Assembly: GCA_014859785.1 (NCBI GenBank)
Contig: JACUTP010000129.1
Location: 1-5,317 of the forward strand
DNA: 5,317 bases
Direction of reading: 5' to 3'
Source: Candidatus Methanoperedentaceae archaeon
GTDB taxonomy: Archaea > Halobacteriota > Methanosarcinia > Methanosarcinales > Methanoperedenaceae
Shown: positions 4,464 through 5,317 of the stretch, one piece after another
How the letters are laid out: each line of letters starts with the position of its first letter
Numbering within the stretch: the first letter of the stretch is position 1
Notes under the pieces: model-generated
Database searches by the model: none
What the model saw: the letters and a program-made list of their open reading frames with translations, nothing else
Told to the model about the DNA's origin: nothing
Program-made: the position numbers and the translations under genes

Positions 4464-4465
4464 AT

Positions 4466-5314
4466 TTATACCTCCTTGTTATTGGAGTGTGAGGATTCCA
4501 CATTCCATTGATGTCCACAATCATCACACGCAAATCCATATTTAGCACTTCCCGATAGCCATATAGAATGACAACGAGGGCATTCATCCACTTCTTCCCA
4601 TGCATCTTTGCGCTTCTGCGCTTCTACTTCTTGTTGTGCCACTATCTTTTGAGCTTCGGCGACTACATGAGCAGGGGCTGGAAGTTCTGAATATGCATGA
4701 TCCCACCAGTCCGAATTGAAATGCTGAAATGCATGTATGTACCCTGCTGGAGTGAGTCCGTATTCAGTATATTGCCCATCCCCTGCCCAATGGATTGATT
4801 TCAGATGTATCTGTGACCCTTCTCCATGTTTCTCCCCATCATTATCCACCCATTTCGGCGAGCCGAGCCAGGCTTCATATTCTTTGAGTTCTTTGTGATA
4901 TGTTTCTTTTGCGGATTTTTCCGCTATTGCTTTGCGCTCATCTTCGATTTTTCTTTGTGCGAGTCGTTCCGCCCTTTCTTTTTCCCGTGCCTCAATGGTA
5001 TCAATCTCAATCTCGTACCCCCTCTGTCTCAGAATTGAAAGCCCATCTGCATGTATGCGCCAGCCAGGGGAAGTGAAAAACATATCGCACTCTTCAAGAA
5101 AATCCTCACTCCAGTATGTCACTTTTCCAGCAGACTTGAGGGCAGTGAAGTCTGCGGGAGTAATTGTCTTACCGAGAATCAGGTATCTTCCTTGCCCTTT
5201 CTGCGCAGGTGGACTATTCCAAATCTCTGCCTTGATTTCTACTTCAGTAAGTCCCTGTTCAGGGCTTATCTCTTCTTTCACTGATACTTTTTTATTGTTT
5301 GCGGTTGTATTCAT
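4466..5314 (-). CDS. Coiled-coil protein with C-terminal zinc ribbon, 282 aa
   Basis: I do not recognise the full-length family. Residues 25-100 are a globular alpha/beta region (RYLILGKTITPADFTALKSA, then WSEDFLEECDMFF and PGWRIHADGLSIL). Residues about 103-148 form a long charged helix, probably a coiled coil (EKERAERLAQRKIEDERKAI). A Trp/Tyr/His-rich middle follows (about 150-210, with IHWAGDGQYTEYGLTPAGYI and HFNSDWWDHAYSE). Another helix (215-240) leads to a zinc ribbon, C245-x2-C248-x14-C263-x2-C266, ending CGHQW. The combination suggests a DNA- or RNA-associated scaffold or structural protein; that is inference. The ATG at 5314 is only three bases from the window edge. No SD can be seen, so an earlier start beyond the window cannot be excluded. 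Its end carries the ribosome site of the next gene. Confidence 0.82.
   Translation of the reverse strand: MNTTANNKKVSVKEEISPEQGLTEVEIKAEIWNSPPAQKGQGRYLILGKTITPADFTALKSAGKVTYWSEDFLEECDMFFTSPGWRIHADGLSILRQRGYEIEIDTIEAREKERAERLAQRKIEDERKAIAEKSAKETYHKELKEYEAWLGSPKWVDNDGEKHGEGSQIHLKSIHWAGDGQYTEYGLTPAGYIHAFQHFNSDWWDHAYSELPAPAHVVAEAQKIVAQQEVEAQKRKDAWEEVDECPRCHSIWLSGSAKYGFACDDCGHQWNVESSHSNNKEV
4471..4477 (-). promoter_or_regulatory. Ribosome binding site of the 49 aa gene
   Basis: AAGGAGG is encoded in the final codons of the 282 aa gene and lies seven bases before the ATG at 4463. It is the strongest SD in the small-gene block and the main evidence for that gene. Confidence 0.8.
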
Positions 5315-5317
5315 ATT

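Noticed and set aside
1..5317. CRISPR array, insertion sequence, or Borg-style perfect tandem repeats
   Set aside because: I saw no regularly spaced direct repeats, no transposase and no tandem repeat units. Only short inverted repeats are present, so Borg identity is not supported by this window.

Overview
The window reads as a compact archaeal extrachromosomal or virus-like element. All twelve genes I can support lie on the minus strand, so transcription runs from base 5317 toward base 1. The archaeal, methanogen-lineage assignment rests mainly on one gene pair: a two-OB-fold single-stranded-DNA-binding replication protein A (RPA) with an internal zinc finger, followed directly by the RPA-associated protein of the COG3390 type. 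That pairing is known from Euryarchaeota such as Methanosarcinales and haloarchaea. Archaeal-style Shine-Dalgarno (SD) sequences (GGAGG, GGTGAT, GTGAT) support this. A Methanosarcinales or ANME-2/Methanoperedens-type host is my inference; nothing in the sequence fixes it. No chromosomal housekeeping gene is present.

Layout in transcription order. Bases 5314-3079 hold a dense run of seven genes for small or unrecognised proteins: 282 aa with a C-terminal zinc ribbon, 49 aa with CxxC, 131 aa His-rich, 37 aa, 124 aa with Cys pairs, 56 aa with two CxxC, and a 43 aa zinc ribbon. They are joined by 4-base overlaps, 1-13 base gaps, or SD sequences embedded in the end of the previous gene. One gap of 35 bases separates the 37 and 124 aa genes. 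A 76 aa CxxC/HxxC protein follows (3068-2838). Next come about 280 bases without a confident gene (2837-2558), carrying three palindromes and acting as the probable leader of the RPA gene. RPA (2557-1631) and the RPA-associated protein (1630-674) are directly adjacent. A hairpin plus T-run sits at the end of the latter. After it lie a 45 aa charged protein (640-503) and a DUF6573-like protein (483-76), a family I recall from plasmids and phages. The last 75 bases hold a strong inverted repeat and no gene I can support.

Four of the twelve genes (45, 37, 49 and 56 aa) are short ORFs that a length-based ORF scan passes over. The 43 aa zinc ribbon is hidden inside a longer false reading frame. 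Each was found by reading the gaps codon by codon and is supported by an SD, by coupling to neighbours, or by cysteine pairs. Six of the eight genes upstream of RPA encode proteins with zinc-binding-type Cys/His pairs, and RPA itself adds another. Such a run of mini zinc proteins beside a dedicated ssDNA-binding pair suggests a replication and early-function module of a mobile element. That functional reading is inference. Base composition is higher in GC around the RPA genes than in parts of the small-gene block (50% and 28-35% in the 60-base samples counted), hinting at mosaic origin.
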